Positions 30,111 through 39,520 of a stretch of DNA of 64,000 nt are shown one piece after another. Within the stretch, counting starts at the first letter, position 1; the number at the start of each line of letters is the position of its first letter. Both the position numbers and the translations under genes were made by a program. The stretch is from assembly GCF_023715605.1 (NCBI RefSeq), contig NZ_JAMBOL010000016.1, positions 1-64,000 of the forward strand, given 5' to 3'. The notes below the pieces were generated by a model, which did no database searches, was not told where the DNA came from, and worked only from the letters and a program-made list of their open reading frames with translations. Source of the stretch: Halalkalibacter oceani (GTDB lineage Bacteria > Bacillota > Bacilli > Bacillales > Bacillaceae_D).

Positions 30111-30252
30111 GATAATGAATTCTATCATAATCAGCAAGTTCATATTCAACAAGTCCTCAAGAAAACTAAAAAATAGCATTCTCGCTGTAATATTATGGTA
30201 TATTCTTCCTTTTACGTATATACTCATAGTAAAAATTGAAAGGAGTTAGCCG

Positions 30253-30657
30253 ATGTTTTTTCTAAAGAAGATTTCCTACATAACCATCCTGATTTCCACA
30301 ATCGTTATGTTTCTAATTGCATGCGATGATCAGACCCGAAACGAGGAAGACTATCAATTTGAAGGGTATGTCGTTTCCATTGAGCATATGCAGGACATTG
30401 ATTTAAAGCGCGCTTTGTTCAATGTACTCATTGTTAACGGAATTGAGAAAGAACAGGCGATTGAATGGGACTATAAGGACGTGCAATTGAATGAAATAGA
30501 GCCTAAGAATGTCTTATTTGCCATCGTGGAACAGCCTCATGATTTCATCGAAGTGGGCGATAGAGTTGTTGCCAAATGGGGCAGCTTTGGAGATACACAA
30601 ATATCAGAGCATGATTATTCTGTTTTTAGTGTGGATTCAGTTGAAGTGATCGAGTAG
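30253..30657 (+). CDS. DUF3221-like lipoprotein
   Basis: 134 aa. The signal peptide ends FLIAC with the lipidated Cys24. The mature domain (YQFEGYVVSIEHMQDIDLKR) resembles the DUF3221 OB-like fold found in small Bacillus lipoproteins of unknown role. The ribosome binding site is AAAGGAG, and the gene is transcribed divergently from the frameshifted regulator. It is one of few plus-strand genes in the window. No function is proposed. Confidence 0.75.
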   Translation: MFFLKKISYITILISTIVMFLIACDDQTRNEEDYQFEGYVVSIEHMQDIDLKRALFNVLIVNGIEKEQAIEWDYKDVQLNEIEPKNVLFAIVEQPHDFIEVGDRVVAKWGSFGDTQISEHDYSVFSVDSVEVIE

Positions 30658-30720
30658 TAAGGCAAATGGACTGTATCTAACTTTCTTTATAAGCAGTCGC
30701 TTAAAGATGCTTGAGGTTAC

Positions 30721-30757
30721 TCACATAGAGAGGAGGTACCCCACTCCCTCTATGTGA
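30721..30757. terminator. Hairpin between convergent genes
   Basis: TCACATAGAG (30721-30730) pairs with CTCTATGTGA (30748-30757). It lies between the DUF3221 lipoprotein gene (+) and the sugar-ABC permease gene (-), and is followed by GTAGCGACTCCG, the conserved tail of the R2 hairpin repeats. No T-run, so terminator function is uncertain. Confidence 0.5.
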
Positions 30758-30813
30758 TGTAGCGACTCCGTCCAACGCTTAGAACTATCGCCCAAACCAG
30801 CTCCCATGCATTT

Positions 30814-31839
30814 TTAAGCGATATCCTTTTGCTGCCCTCTCCAGCCATAGGTCTGCATCGCGCTCAACAGTACGGCGAGGACGATGATCGAGCCTTTAAT
30901 GACTAATTGCATGTATGGAGACACACCGATCAGGACCATTCCATTTCCGAGTATCGCAATAAATAACGCACCTAAAAATGTGCCAATCAACGAGCCGCGA
31001 CCGCCGAACAGACTCGTTCCACCGACGATCACGGCGGCGATGACATCCAGCTCCCAGCCATTTGCTACGGTTGGGGTGCTTGACATTAAACGGGAAGAGA
31101 GAATGATACCGGCGATCGCCGTTAAGACACCGGTGATGACAAAAACAGCGACCTTCACCTTCGTTACCGGAACACCGGACAATTGAGCCGCCTTCATATT
31201 GCTTCCAGTCGCGTACACATATCGGCCAAACGTCGTTTTATTGAGAACATAGTAAAAAATTGCAAATAAGGCGACCATAATAATCACCGTTACCGGAATC
31301 GGTCCGATAAAGCCCGATCCGATAAAAGAAAAGGACTCCGGATAAGGAGTGATCGGGAACCCGCCTGTCACGAGGTACGCGACACCGCGCCAGACCGAAA
31401 GCCAGCCGAGCGTCGTAATAAAGCTCGGAATGCCATATCGGTTTCTCAGAAACGCGACAGAATACCCGCTTAAACCACCGATAACCATCGTAATGATGAT
31501 CGCCAGCCAAATATTCATGCTCGCCTGAATCGCCAAAAACCCTAAAATCGCACTGCTCGCCGCAACAAGTGAGCCGACAGATAGATCAATTTCTCCTGTA
31601 ATAATAACAAAGGTCATGCCGATCGCGATGATCGCAATCATCGACATCTGACGCAAAACGTCAATAAAATTCCCGATCGTTAAGAAGTTAGGCGCGGCGA
31701 TGCTAAAGAACATCATCAATAACAAAAGCGCTCCAAACAGCCCGAGAACACTGCGATTATTAGAGAAGTACTCTTTAATATCAACCGTTTTATCCCGATT
31801 TCGCTCTGTCGCTTCTTCTACTTGAATCTGACTAGACAT
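30814..31839 (-). CDS. Ribose-type sugar ABC transporter permease
   Basis: 341 aa from ATG with AGGAGGTGG; the start overlaps the upstream ATPase stop by eight bases. It is a BPD_transp_2 family permease with about 9-10 membrane segments and the signature GEIDLSVGSLVA (about residue 72) and GGTSLFGGRGS of RbsC/XylH-type importers. It forms the channel for a sugar or sugar-like compound with the neighbouring ATPase and binding protein. It is the last gene of the ten-gene operon. Confidence 0.92.
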   Translation of the reverse strand: MSSQIQVEEATERNRDKTVDIKEYFSNNRSVLGLFGALLLLMMFFSIAAPNFLTIGNFIDVLRQMSMIAIIAIGMTFVIITGEIDLSVGSLVAASSAILGFLAIQASMNIWLAIIITMVIGGLSGYSVAFLRNRYGIPSFITTLGWLSVWRGVAYLVTGGFPITPYPESFSFIGSGFIGPIPVTVIIMVALFAIFYYVLNKTTFGRYVYATGSNMKAAQLSGVPVTKVKVAVFVITGVLTAIAGIILSSRLMSSTPTVANGWELDVIAAVIVGGTSLFGGRGSLIGTFLGALFIAILGNGMVLIGVSPYMQLVIKGSIIVLAVLLSAMQTYGWRGQQKDIA

Positions 31840-33337
31840 GCTGTCCACCTCCTACAATATGTGCGGTTAACGAATTTAATGTTAATTCGTCATCATTAAT
31901 TTCATGAGTCGCCTTCCCGTCCTCTAAAATAATGACCCGGTCACAAATTTGGACCAGTTCATCTGCATCAGACGAGGCAATTAAAATTCCAATCCCTTTT
32001 TCAGCAATTTGATGCAGCAATTCATAGATTTGACCCTTAGCCCCGATGTCAATCCCTCTTGTCGGTTCATCGAGTAACAAAATTTTCAGATGATCCATAG
32101 CCAACCAGCGTCCCAATACCGCTTTTTGCTGGTTTCCTCCACTCAAAAACTCAATCGACCTTTCCGGCAAAGGTGGGTGCAGGTCCGTTTTTTCAATCGC
32201 TTCTTTTACCGTTTTATTTTCAGCGGTTTTTTTAATGGAAAAAGCGTGCGTAATTTGCCGCATGACAGAAACGACGATATTTTCCCTGATCGCTCTGCCG
32301 GGAAAAATCCCTTCTCCTTTCCTGTCCTCGGAAACGAATCCGACTCCGTGGCGAATCATATGCTGAATCTCAGGCGCGGCTATTTTGTCGTCTTCAATAT
32401 AGAAGGATCCACTTTTTATTTTGTCAGCACCGAACAAGGCTTTTAACAGCTCGGTTCTCCCTGCTCCCATCTGCCCGGCCAGTCCAACAATTTCTCCCTT
32501 ATGTAGCGTCAGGGAAATGTCCTGTAAAAATGGGGTGGAAAGATTGTTCACTTGCAGAACGACATTGCCTGTTCTGTTTATTCTTTCGCGCTTTGCCGTT
32601 TCCCGTGCTTCTCCAAGCATCAGATCGACCATTTCGTTAATCGTCTTCTCCCCGATGTGATACGTGCCAATATCCCTGCCGTCTCTCATAATCGTCACGC
32701 GATCACAAATCATTTCCAATTCATTCATTCTGTGTGTGATGTAAATAATACCAACATCCTTCGCTTTTAGTACTCTAATTAAGGCAAATAAGCGCTCGAT
32801 TTCTTTCGCGTTCAAGGCCGAGGTTGGTTCATCCAATATCAATACTTTCGCATTAATCGAGATCGCTTTTGCGATCTCGACAATTTGTTGCTCCCCTACA
32901 GACAGGTCACTGACAAGCCTTTTTACATTTAATGAGACTCCTATTTTCTGCAATGCAATTTCCGAATCAGTTCTCATTTTCTTACTATCAATGGAAGGAG
33001 GGAAAGACTGTTTTAACGGCAGTCTTCCCATAAAAATATTTTCGGCGATACTTAAATCGTTGATCAGACTAAATTCCTGATATACAATGGAGATTCCCAA
33101 TTCCTGTACTTGTTGAGGGTTTTCCACCTTAATCTCGTTGCCCTGCAGGACAATTTCCCCTTCATCCTGCTTATACGCGCCGGCGATAATTTTCATTAGC
33201 GTTGATTTGCCGGCTCCATTCGCCCCTAATAAGGCATGAACTTCTCCTTTCTTTAAGGTGAATCCTGCACCTTGAAGCGCTTTTACATTGCCAAAACTTT
33301 TCCTAATATTCGTTAAATTAAGGAGATATTCTGTCAT
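31832..33337 (-). CDS. Ribose-type sugar ABC transporter ATPase (tandem domains)
   Basis: 501 aa from MTEYLLNLTN (GGAGG six bases upstream). The first ABC domain has Walker A GANGAGKST, signature LSVGEQQIVEI and Walker B VLILDEPTS. The second has a degenerate Walker A GQMGAGRTE and signature LSGGNQQKAVL, as in RbsA, MglA and XylG. It energises import of the substrate captured by the lipoprotein at 33375. Confidence 0.93.
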   Translation of the reverse strand: MTEYLLNLTNIRKSFGNVKALQGAGFTLKKGEVHALLGANGAGKSTLMKIIAGAYKQDEGEIVLQGNEIKVENPQQVQELGISIVYQEFSLINDLSIAENIFMGRLPLKQSFPPSIDSKKMRTDSEIALQKIGVSLNVKRLVSDLSVGEQQIVEIAKAISINAKVLILDEPTSALNAKEIERLFALIRVLKAKDVGIIYITHRMNELEMICDRVTIMRDGRDIGTYHIGEKTINEMVDLMLGEARETAKRERINRTGNVVLQVNNLSTPFLQDISLTLHKGEIVGLAGQMGAGRTELLKALFGADKIKSGSFYIEDDKIAAPEIQHMIRHGVGFVSEDRKGEGIFPGRAIRENIVVSVMRQITHAFSIKKTAENKTVKEAIEKTDLHPPLPERSIEFLSGGNQQKAVLGRWLAMDHLKILLLDEPTRGIDIGAKGQIYELLHQIAEKGIGILIASSDADELVQICDRVIILEDGKATHEINDDELTLNSLTAHIVGGGQHV

Positions 33338-33374
33338 GTTCATCCTCCGTTTTCATTCGGCCTTGAGCAGCAGT

Positions 33375-34376
33375 TTACAAACCGCTGTATTCATCCAGAT
33401 ATGCCTGAACCTTCTCCTTGTCTTCCTTTGAATACATATCCAACGGCACGATTGTTTCCGCCTCTACTTCCTCTCCCTGTAATGCTTTCACAGCCGTAAT
33501 CACAGCCTGGTATCCGATTTCATATGGCTGCTGTGTCGAAACGGCATAATAAGGGTTCGAATCATCAAGCAAATACTGGGCCGTCTGTAAGCTCATATCC
33601 GTGCCAAAAACCTTTACTTTGTCTTCTAAGCCAGAAGATTGCACCCCGACGATCGCTCCGACAGCGCCACCTTCATTTGCTCCCCAGATTAAATCAATAT
33701 CCGGATTCCCCCGAATGATTGTCTCTGTCACATTTGCCCCATCCTCCGGACCGGCAGCATCCTGCTGGGCAACGATTTCAATGCCGGGAGCCTGTTCGAC
33801 TTCCGATAAGAACCCTTCCGCTCTCTGTTTTCCGATCTCATACATCGACAGCGTAATCATTGCGACTTTCGCTTCGCCACCCATATTCTCCTCAACATAT
33901 TCGACTAACGAGCGGCCGGCCTGAGCCCCTAATTCAAAGTTATCGATGCCGACAAAATACTCCTGTACGTTCAGATCAACTCCGGTGTTGTAATTAACAA
34001 CGAGCACATCCTTTTCTTGAGCCCTTTTTATCGCTTCGGCGGAGGCGCTTGAATCAATCGCTGACAGGAGAACAGCATCCTTTCCTTGAGAAGAATACGT
34101 GTCAAGCAAGTTGGACTCCTCGGTAATATCTTCATTCGCATTTCCAATCGTTAAATTGACATTGTTTTCTTCAGCGGCTTTTTCCATCCCCATTTGAATG
34201 TATTTAAACCATTCAACATCTGACTGCATCAAAATTCCGGCAATTTCGATCTGATCCCCACCTTCGTCGGTGCCTTCCGCGGAAGATCCCCCATCGGACG
34301 CATTCGAATTACAACCCGTTAACAAAAGTGCCACTGTAACCATGACAAGGCCTGCAAGCATTGACCATTTTTTCAA
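33375..34376 (-). CDS. Ribose-type sugar-binding lipoprotein
   Basis: 333 aa. The lipobox LLTGC puts the lipidated Cys at residue 22; a short acidic linker and a periplasmic-binding-protein type 1 (sugar-binding, RbsB-like) domain follow, beginning IEIAGILMQSDVEWFKYIQMGME. It captures the substrate outside the cell for the ATPase and permease downstream. The substrate cannot be read from sequence; the neighbouring mutarotase and lactonase suggest a deoxyhexose or related aldose. Confidence 0.9.
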   Translation of the reverse strand: MKKWSMLAGLVMVTVALLLTGCNSNASDGGSSAEGTDEGGDQIEIAGILMQSDVEWFKYIQMGMEKAAEENNVNLTIGNANEDITEESNLLDTYSSQGKDAVLLSAIDSSASAEAIKRAQEKDVLVVNYNTGVDLNVQEYFVGIDNFELGAQAGRSLVEYVEENMGGEAKVAMITLSMYEIGKQRAEGFLSEVEQAPGIEIVAQQDAAGPEDGANVTETIIRGNPDIDLIWGANEGGAVGAIVGVQSSGLEDKVKVFGTDMSLQTAQYLLDDSNPYYAVSTQQPYEIGYQAVITAVKALQGEEVEAETIVPLDMYSKEDKEKVQAYLDEYSGL

Positions 34377-34412
34377 TTTTCATCATCCTTTTTTCGTTTA
34401 ATTGTCGATCAT

Positions 34413-35504
34413 TTACTCAATTTCAGCTAAATGCACCGGTCTGTTTTCTGCCATAGACTGATAGGCCGCGAACAGCATTTTTAACGTAAGCAAATTATCT
34501 TCCACACTATTCTCAGGCTCCCGGTCTTCTTCAATCGCCCGCATTAACTCGCCCATCGTTCCGATAAAGGCATGAGGAAACCACTTTCCTTCCAGGGTCG
34601 GCTTGAACCAATAGTGTTCATCAATCTTTTTCGAATAAAATTGCAGCGTGTCTTCTTCTCCGACAGGGTAATTGTATAGCGCACCATTTGTTCCTTTAAC
34701 GATGCCATCGGTGCCCTCAAAGCGAAATGTTGCATACCAGTCATCATGGTCAGCAAAGTTATTATGGTTATCGTGAATCAGCGCGCGGGTTTCATCTTTA
34801 AATTTCATATGGATCATCGTTCTTGTCTCCCCGACCGGAGCCTGGCCGGGAAAGCGCGCACCATCGGCGTAAATATATTCCGGCGTGCCAAAAAGAAAGC
34901 GAATGGAGTCCATGTAATGAATACTGTGATACATAACTTCCAATGTTTCGACCTTTCTTAAAAACTCCCAGCTGGAAAAGTCAGTCTTGACATTTACTTG
35001 AATGGTCGCCTGCAAAAGCTCTCCAAGCCAGCCGCGCTCAATAATCGAATGACTTGCCCTTATTCCCGGGGCCCAGCGCATTTGCTGATTAATCGCGCCC
35101 TTCACGCCGGCCTTTTTACAAAGCTCAACGATTTTGACCCCGTCTTTATATGTGCTCCCAAGCGGCTTTTGGCAGAGAACATGCTTTCCGGCCGCTGTTG
35201 CCATTTCAACGATTTCGACCTGCTTTTCCGCCGAAACAGCGATATCGATAATCGTAATATCCGGATCAGCAATCAGCTCCTCCGCACTTTGATACACCTT
35301 CGGAATCGAAAACCTTTCAGCCAGCTCCTCCGCCCTGCTGATCGTCCGATTTGTAATGCCGACGACATGAAAGCCGGCCAGCTTGTAAGCTGGAAGATGA
35401 GCTTCCCTGACAATCTCCCCCGCGCCGACAATACCGATGCCCATGCTTTTATCAACCGGCAGTTTCGGCTTATAATCCAAGTCCAATAATTGCTCGTTCT
35501 TCAT
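34413..35504 (-). CDS. Gfo/Idh/MocA-family oxidoreductase
   Basis: 363 aa from MKNEQLLDLDYKP (AAAGGAGATGC upstream); a longer frame overlapping the mutarotase gene is not preferred. The N-terminal Rossmann fold has GIGIVGAGEIVREAHLP (from residue 22), and the catalytic lysine motif is HVLCQKPLG. The C-terminal GFO_IDH_MocA domain follows. Family members oxidise hydroxyls of sugars or inositols with NAD(P)+. Here it is the likely sugar dehydrogenase of the operon. Confidence 0.88.
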   Translation of the reverse strand: MKNEQLLDLDYKPKLPVDKSMGIGIVGAGEIVREAHLPAYKLAGFHVVGITNRTISRAEELAERFSIPKVYQSAEELIADPDITIIDIAVSAEKQVEIVEMATAAGKHVLCQKPLGSTYKDGVKIVELCKKAGVKGAINQQMRWAPGIRASHSIIERGWLGELLQATIQVNVKTDFSSWEFLRKVETLEVMYHSIHYMDSIRFLFGTPEYIYADGARFPGQAPVGETRTMIHMKFKDETRALIHDNHNNFADHDDWYATFRFEGTDGIVKGTNGALYNYPVGEEDTLQFYSKKIDEHYWFKPTLEGKWFPHAFIGTMGELMRAIEEDREPENSVEDNLLTLKMLFAAYQSMAENRPVHLAEIE

Positions 35505-35530
35505 CCTGCATCTCCTTTCCTGATTAACCG

Positions 35531-35854
35531 TTAATCTAAATGAAACACTTCCTCCATCGACGCCCACCATTCGCCTTCTTTCCTCGAATCGAGTGGAATT
35601 TGACACGGCTTGCATACTGCCCACCACTTTTGCGTCGTTTCATCTGCCGCCATTTTTTCCATATCCTTGTCGTAATCATCCCCGACATACTCTAAATAGC
35701 TAAACAAGTACCCATCCTTATGATAGATGGAGTAATTTTGAATCGAGCACTCCTTGATGACCTCGGCAACCTTCGGCCATATGTTGTCGTGCAGCTCCTT
35801 ATAGAGCTCAAGCTGATCTTCCTTCACTTTGATAACGCTTCCATATCTTCGCAT
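35531..35854 (-). CDS. L-rhamnose mutarotase-like protein (RhaM family)
   Basis: 107 aa, RhaM length (104). Shared landmarks are RRYGSVIKVK at the start, ELHDNIWPKVAEVIKE (with the His-x3-Trp-Pro region), NYSIYHKDGYLFSYLEYVG, the TTQKWW motif and terminal MEEVFHLD. RhaM interconverts the alpha and beta anomers of L-rhamnose; homologues also occur in L-fucose and other deoxy-sugar clusters. It lies 27 bases before the oxidoreductase start and has AAAGGAGG. Confidence 0.88.
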   Translation of the reverse strand: MRRYGSVIKVKEDQLELYKELHDNIWPKVAEVIKECSIQNYSIYHKDGYLFSYLEYVGDDYDKDMEKMAADETTQKWWAVCKPCQIPLDSRKEGEWWASMEEVFHLD

Positions 35855-35883
35855 CGTTAGAACCTCCTTTCCCTCTCTTCCTG

Positions 35884-36723
35884 CTACAAATTCAGTCGAT
35901 AAAATGCGTTCGCCGTTTGCCCAAACAAATTGTCAACCTCTTCTTGCGGGCGACCTTCAACTGCTTTTACCGTTTCTTCATAAACTTTGCGATAGTCTCC
36001 AGCGAGGTTAGCTACAGGCCAATCGCTGCCAAACATCAATCGCTCAGAACCGAAAATCTCAAACGAAAGATCAATATACGGCTTTATATCTTCCCACGTC
36101 CAACTTTTGGGGTCAGCGGCCGTATTCAAGCCGGATACTTTCGCATAAATATTCGGATAGGCGGCGGCTTTTTTTATCAAAGTCGCCCATGGCTCCATCT
36201 CTCTTTCTTTGATTGGCGGCTTCGAAAGATGGTCAATTACGATCTTCAGCTCTGGAATTTCTTCAGCCAGTCGCGGGGCATGGACTAAATGCTCCGGCAG
36301 GACGGAAACGAGATCAAATGTCAGTTCAAATTCAGCCAGCACCTTCAGACCTTCGATCACATTGCTTTGGATAATCCAGTCCGGGTCGGCTTCCATATGA
36401 ATCAGATGGCGGACCCCTTTAAAGTATGGATTTGCTGAAAACTCTTCTAATTTCCTGCGCGCTTCCTCCGGGCGATCCAACGGAACCCAGCCAACAACGC
36501 CGGCAACCCATTCATAACGGGAAGCAGTATCGAGCATATAAACGGTATCGGCATAGGAGTTATCCGCCTGGACGATGACCGTCTTTTCAATACCGGTTTG
36601 TTTGAGCAACGGTTCCAGCTCATCTGCTTCAATCGTGCGGTAAATCGCCTTTTCCTGCTCGGTAGGCCATGCATACGTAAACCAGTCAAAATTCCAAAAA
36701 TGCTGATGGGCATCAACCTTCAT
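35884..36723 (-). CDS. Amidohydrolase-2 family sugar-lactone hydrolase
   Basis: 279 aa, COG3618 type, related to L-fuconolactone and L-rhamnonolactone hydrolases. Metal and active-site motifs are DAHQHFW (residues 4-10), GVRHLIH, IDHLSKPP and FGSDWPV. It should hydrolyse the lactone made by the neighbouring dehydrogenase to the open aldonic acid. With the mutarotase and importer it indicates oxidative (non-phosphorylating) use of a deoxy-sugar, but no aldonate dehydratase or aldolase is present here. Confidence 0.88.
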   Translation of the reverse strand: MKVDAHQHFWNFDWFTYAWPTEQEKAIYRTIEADELEPLLKQTGIEKTVIVQADNSYADTVYMLDTASRYEWVAGVVGWVPLDRPEEARRKLEEFSANPYFKGVRHLIHMEADPDWIIQSNVIEGLKVLAEFELTFDLVSVLPEHLVHAPRLAEEIPELKIVIDHLSKPPIKEREMEPWATLIKKAAAYPNIYAKVSGLNTAADPKSWTWEDIKPYIDLSFEIFGSERLMFGSDWPVANLAGDYRKVYEETVKAVEGRPQEEVDNLFGQTANAFYRLNL

Positions 36724-36740
36724 GCGATATGCTCCTTTCT

Positions 36741-37190
36741 TTACACAGATTGCTTTTCTGTTAAAAGCAGATGTTCACAAACTAACACGAGCTCATCATG
36801 TTGATTTATGACCTCCACAAGTTCCACAACAAATCCGCTATTGGTTCTCTTTGGATGATCCCTTTTTTCTTTAATCGTCACTTTGGCATAAATCGTATCA
36901 CCAATAAATACCGGCTTAATGAACCTTAGACGATCATAGCCGTATGAGAAGGCGACCGGGTTAATATCACCGGCAGTCATCCCGATTCCCACGCTAAAGA
37001 TTAACGTACCGTGTGCGATTCGCCTCTGGAACTCCTGTGTTTTACACCATTCTGCATCCATATGATGCGGATAGAAGTCCCCCGTTTGCCCGGCGTGGAG
37101 GACGATATCTGCTTCTGTAATGGTGCGGCCATAGGCAGACCGTGTATCTCCGATTTGATACTGTTCGTAGTAGATCGGCTTGTTCAACAT
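36741..37190 (-). CDS. MaoC-family (R)-specific enoyl-CoA hydratase-like protein
   Basis: 149 aa from [12 protein letters not shown] (AAAGGAG five bases upstream). Hot-dog fold. The hydratase-2 catalytic motif reads [10 protein letters not shown], with Asp38 and His43 in the catalytic positions, and [12 protein letters not shown] follows. It is likely to hydrate or dehydrate an acyl-CoA, which fits the two CoA-transferase genes just upstream. The stop-to-start distance from the CoA-transferase is 17 bases. Confidence 0.88.
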   Translation of the reverse strand: MLNKPIYYEQYQIGDTRSAYGRTITEADIVLHAGQTGDFYPHHMDAEWCKTQEFQRRIAHGTLIFSVGIGMTAGDINPVAFSYGYDRLRFIKPVFIGDTIYAKVTIKEKRDHPKRTNSGFVVELVEVINQHDELVLVCEHLLLTEKQSV

Positions 37191-37207
37191 AACCACTCCT
37201 TTTCGTC

Positions 37208-38365
37208 TTACGTCAGCTCTGCGATGATCTGCGCTGTATTTTCTCCCAGAAAGGGAGCAGGCTTCGAAGATTGATAGATTTCGCCATCAATTCTTATCGG
37301 ACATCTTGTCGTCAGCAGCTGAAAATGATCCTGTCGTTCCACCTTTTGAATCATGTTCAATGCGTGAAAGCCCTCATGCTCCAGAAGCTGATGCCAATTC
37401 AATACTTCCGCGCACCAATAATCCGCACGTTCAAGAGCGTGTAACCACTCTTTCGTCCTTTTCGTTTTCAAGTGTTCAACCAGAATTTGCTTAATCTTGT
37501 CGCGGTGAGTGGACCAGGTTACAGGGTTTTCATATTTCTTTAAAGCTTCACATTGTAACAGTTCACCCAGCTGCGTTACTGACCCCATCGCCAGCGCCAG
37601 ATAGCCATCCTGCGTTTCATATATCCCGTACGGGGCCGCGATATACGGATGGGCATTGTTGACTTTGCTTCTGACAGGCAATTGATGATCATCCTGTAAA
37701 TAAGTCGTTAGCAGCTCAAATTGCAAGTCTACTATCGCTTCCAGCAGACTGACTTGAACATAGGCTCCTTTGCCCGAGACAGCGCGCCTGACCATGGCGG
37801 CAAGAATTCCTTGTGTCAGCTGCTCCCCCGCGATCATATCAATGATCGACAAACCGAAGGGAAGAGGCGGATCGCCGTCGTTTCCATTGAGCCATGTTAA
37901 ACCGGACAACGACTGAACGAGCAGGTCCTGCCCGGGCTTATCCCTCCAGGGTCCTTCATTTCCATAGCCCGTGATCTCCCCATAAATAATTTTCTCATGA
38001 TAAGCTTTGACGCTTTGATAATCCAAGCCGAGCCGTTCCATCACTCCCGGCCGGAAGTTTTCAATCATAATGTCTGCTTTTTTAATCAATGCTTTGACGA
38101 TTTCCGCGTCTTCTTCATTCTTTAAATCAAGCTCGATGCTTTCTTTGTTGCGGTTAATCGCGTGAAAAAGCGTACTCTCACCCTCCAGTTCCGTATTCGA
38201 AATATAGAGCGTTCGACAAATATCACCTGTTCCTTTTTTCTCGACTTTAATGACCCGCGCTCCTAAATCGGCAAGCCTCAATCCCGCCGAAGGTCCGGAT
38301 AAAAACTGACTGAAATCCAGCACGGTCAATCCCTTTAACGGCTTCTCCTGTTCCAATCCTGTCAT
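37208..38365 (-). CDS. CaiB/BaiF type III CoA-transferase, paralogue 1
   Basis: 385 aa from [13 protein letters not shown] (AAAGGAG). Family III CoA-transferase; the nucleophilic aspartate is Asp176 in LSIIDMIAG. The conserved opening [31 protein letters not shown] and IENFRPGVM are present. It moves CoA between carboxylic acids. It is clearly more than half identical by eye to the next gene, so the pair is a tandem duplication and may form a heteromer, as known for BbsEF. Confidence 0.92.
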   Translation of the reverse strand: MTGLEQEKPLKGLTVLDFSQFLSGPSAGLRLADLGARVIKVEKKGTGDICRTLYISNTELEGESTLFHAINRNKESIELDLKNEEDAEIVKALIKKADIMIENFRPGVMERLGLDYQSVKAYHEKIIYGEITGYGNEGPWRDKPGQDLLVQSLSGLTWLNGNDGDPPLPFGLSIIDMIAGEQLTQGILAAMVRRAVSGKGAYVQVSLLEAIVDLQFELLTTYLQDDHQLPVRSKVNNAHPYIAAPYGIYETQDGYLALAMGSVTQLGELLQCEALKKYENPVTWSTHRDKIKQILVEHLKTKRTKEWLHALERADYWCAEVLNWHQLLEHEGFHALNMIQKVERQDHFQLLTTRCPIRIDGEIYQSSKPAPFLGENTAQIIAELT

Positions 38366-38377
38366 ATGCATCTCCTT

Positions 38378-39520
38378 TTACAGCTGAAAATCGCCCTCGA
38401 TCTGTTCATTATGCTCACCAACACGCGGCGCTCCGCGAGAAGAGATTAACAGTTCTTCATTGAAGCGAATCGGACAGCGCGTTGTTTTCATTTCTTTCTC
38501 GCTATTTGGACTGACGGTTTGAACCATCTGTAATGCCTGGAACCCCTCATGAGCAAATAATTCCTTCCAAGTGAGTACTTCTGCGCTCCAATAGCCGGCG
38601 GCGTCCAATTTTTCAAGCCAATACGCCGTTTTCTCCTGTCTTAGATGCTTCAGCAAAATCAATTTGATCTCGTCTCTTTTTTCAAACCAGCTTTTCGGAT
38701 CTTCATACGTCAGAAGCTCCGGGCAGTTGACTATTTCGCCAAGCTCGGTGATTGAGCCCATTGCCAATGACAGATAGCCATCCTGCGTTTCATAGACACC
38801 ATAGGGGGCACCTAAATAAGCATGGGCATTATTAATCCGGCTCCGCTGAGGAAGCTGGCGTCCGTCATTAAGATGGGTCGTTAAAACTTCGAATTGCACA
38901 GCAATGATTGACTCGATCAGGCTCGTCTCGACAAAGCCCCCCTTATTCGTTTTCTCCCGCCGAATTAAACAGGCCAGTATTCCTTGCACCAAATGAGCTC
39001 CAGTGAACATATCAGCTATAGCAAGCGGAAAAGGAACGGGAGGCTGATCGTCATTGCCATTTAAATAAGCTAATCCGGAATAAGCCTGAACGAGCAAATC
39101 CTGACCCGGCTTCCCCTTCCATGGTCCGACTCTTCCATATCCTGTAACACTGCCGTATACGATTCGCTCGTTAATTTTCCGGACAGTCTGATAGTCCAAA
39201 TGTAATTTCTCCATCACGCCCGGACGGAAATTTTCAATTAACACATCCGCTTTTGCGATCAGCTTTTTTACCTTTTCTAAGTCAGCCGCATCCTTCAAAT
39301 CAACAGCGTAGCTTTCTTTGTTTCGGTTGATCGTATGAAACAGTAAACTGCTGCCGTCTATCTCCTTGTTTTTCAACGCCAATGCCCGATTCGCTTCCCC
39401 GCTGCCCTTTCGTTCGATTTTAATAACCCTTGCTCCCAGATCAGCTAATCTCAAAGCAGCCGATGGCCCTGCGAGGTATTGGCTGAAATCCAAAACGACG
39501 ATCCCTTCCAACGGCTTCAT
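38378..39520 (-). CDS. CaiB/BaiF type III CoA-transferase, paralogue 2
   Basis: 380 aa. The nucleophile is Asp170 in LAIADMFTG. Same opening and IENFRPGVM as its neighbour; both keep the catalytic aspartate, so neither looks degenerate. Its ATG overlaps the stop of the binding-protein-like gene by four bases (ATGA), and it lies 12 bases before paralogue 1. Donor and acceptor acids are unknown. Confidence 0.92.
   Translation of the reverse strand: MKPLEGIVVLDFSQYLAGPSAALRLADLGARVIKIERKGSGEANRALALKNKEIDGSSLLFHTINRNKESYAVDLKDAADLEKVKKLIAKADVLIENFRPGVMEKLHLDYQTVRKINERIVYGSVTGYGRVGPWKGKPGQDLLVQAYSGLAYLNGNDDQPPVPFPLAIADMFTGAHLVQGILACLIRREKTNKGGFVETSLIESIIAVQFEVLTTHLNDGRQLPQRSRINNAHAYLGAPYGVYETQDGYLSLAMGSITELGEIVNCPELLTYEDPKSWFEKRDEIKLILLKHLRQEKTAYWLEKLDAAGYWSAEVLTWKELFAHEGFQALQMVQTVSPNSEKEMKTTRCPIRFNEELLISSRGAPRVGEHNEQIEGDFQL

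Noticed and set aside
34413-35627. Longer start for the Gfo/Idh/MocA oxidoreductase
   Set aside because: The extension overlaps the mutarotase gene and has no ribosome binding site; the inner ATG has one and matches the family start.
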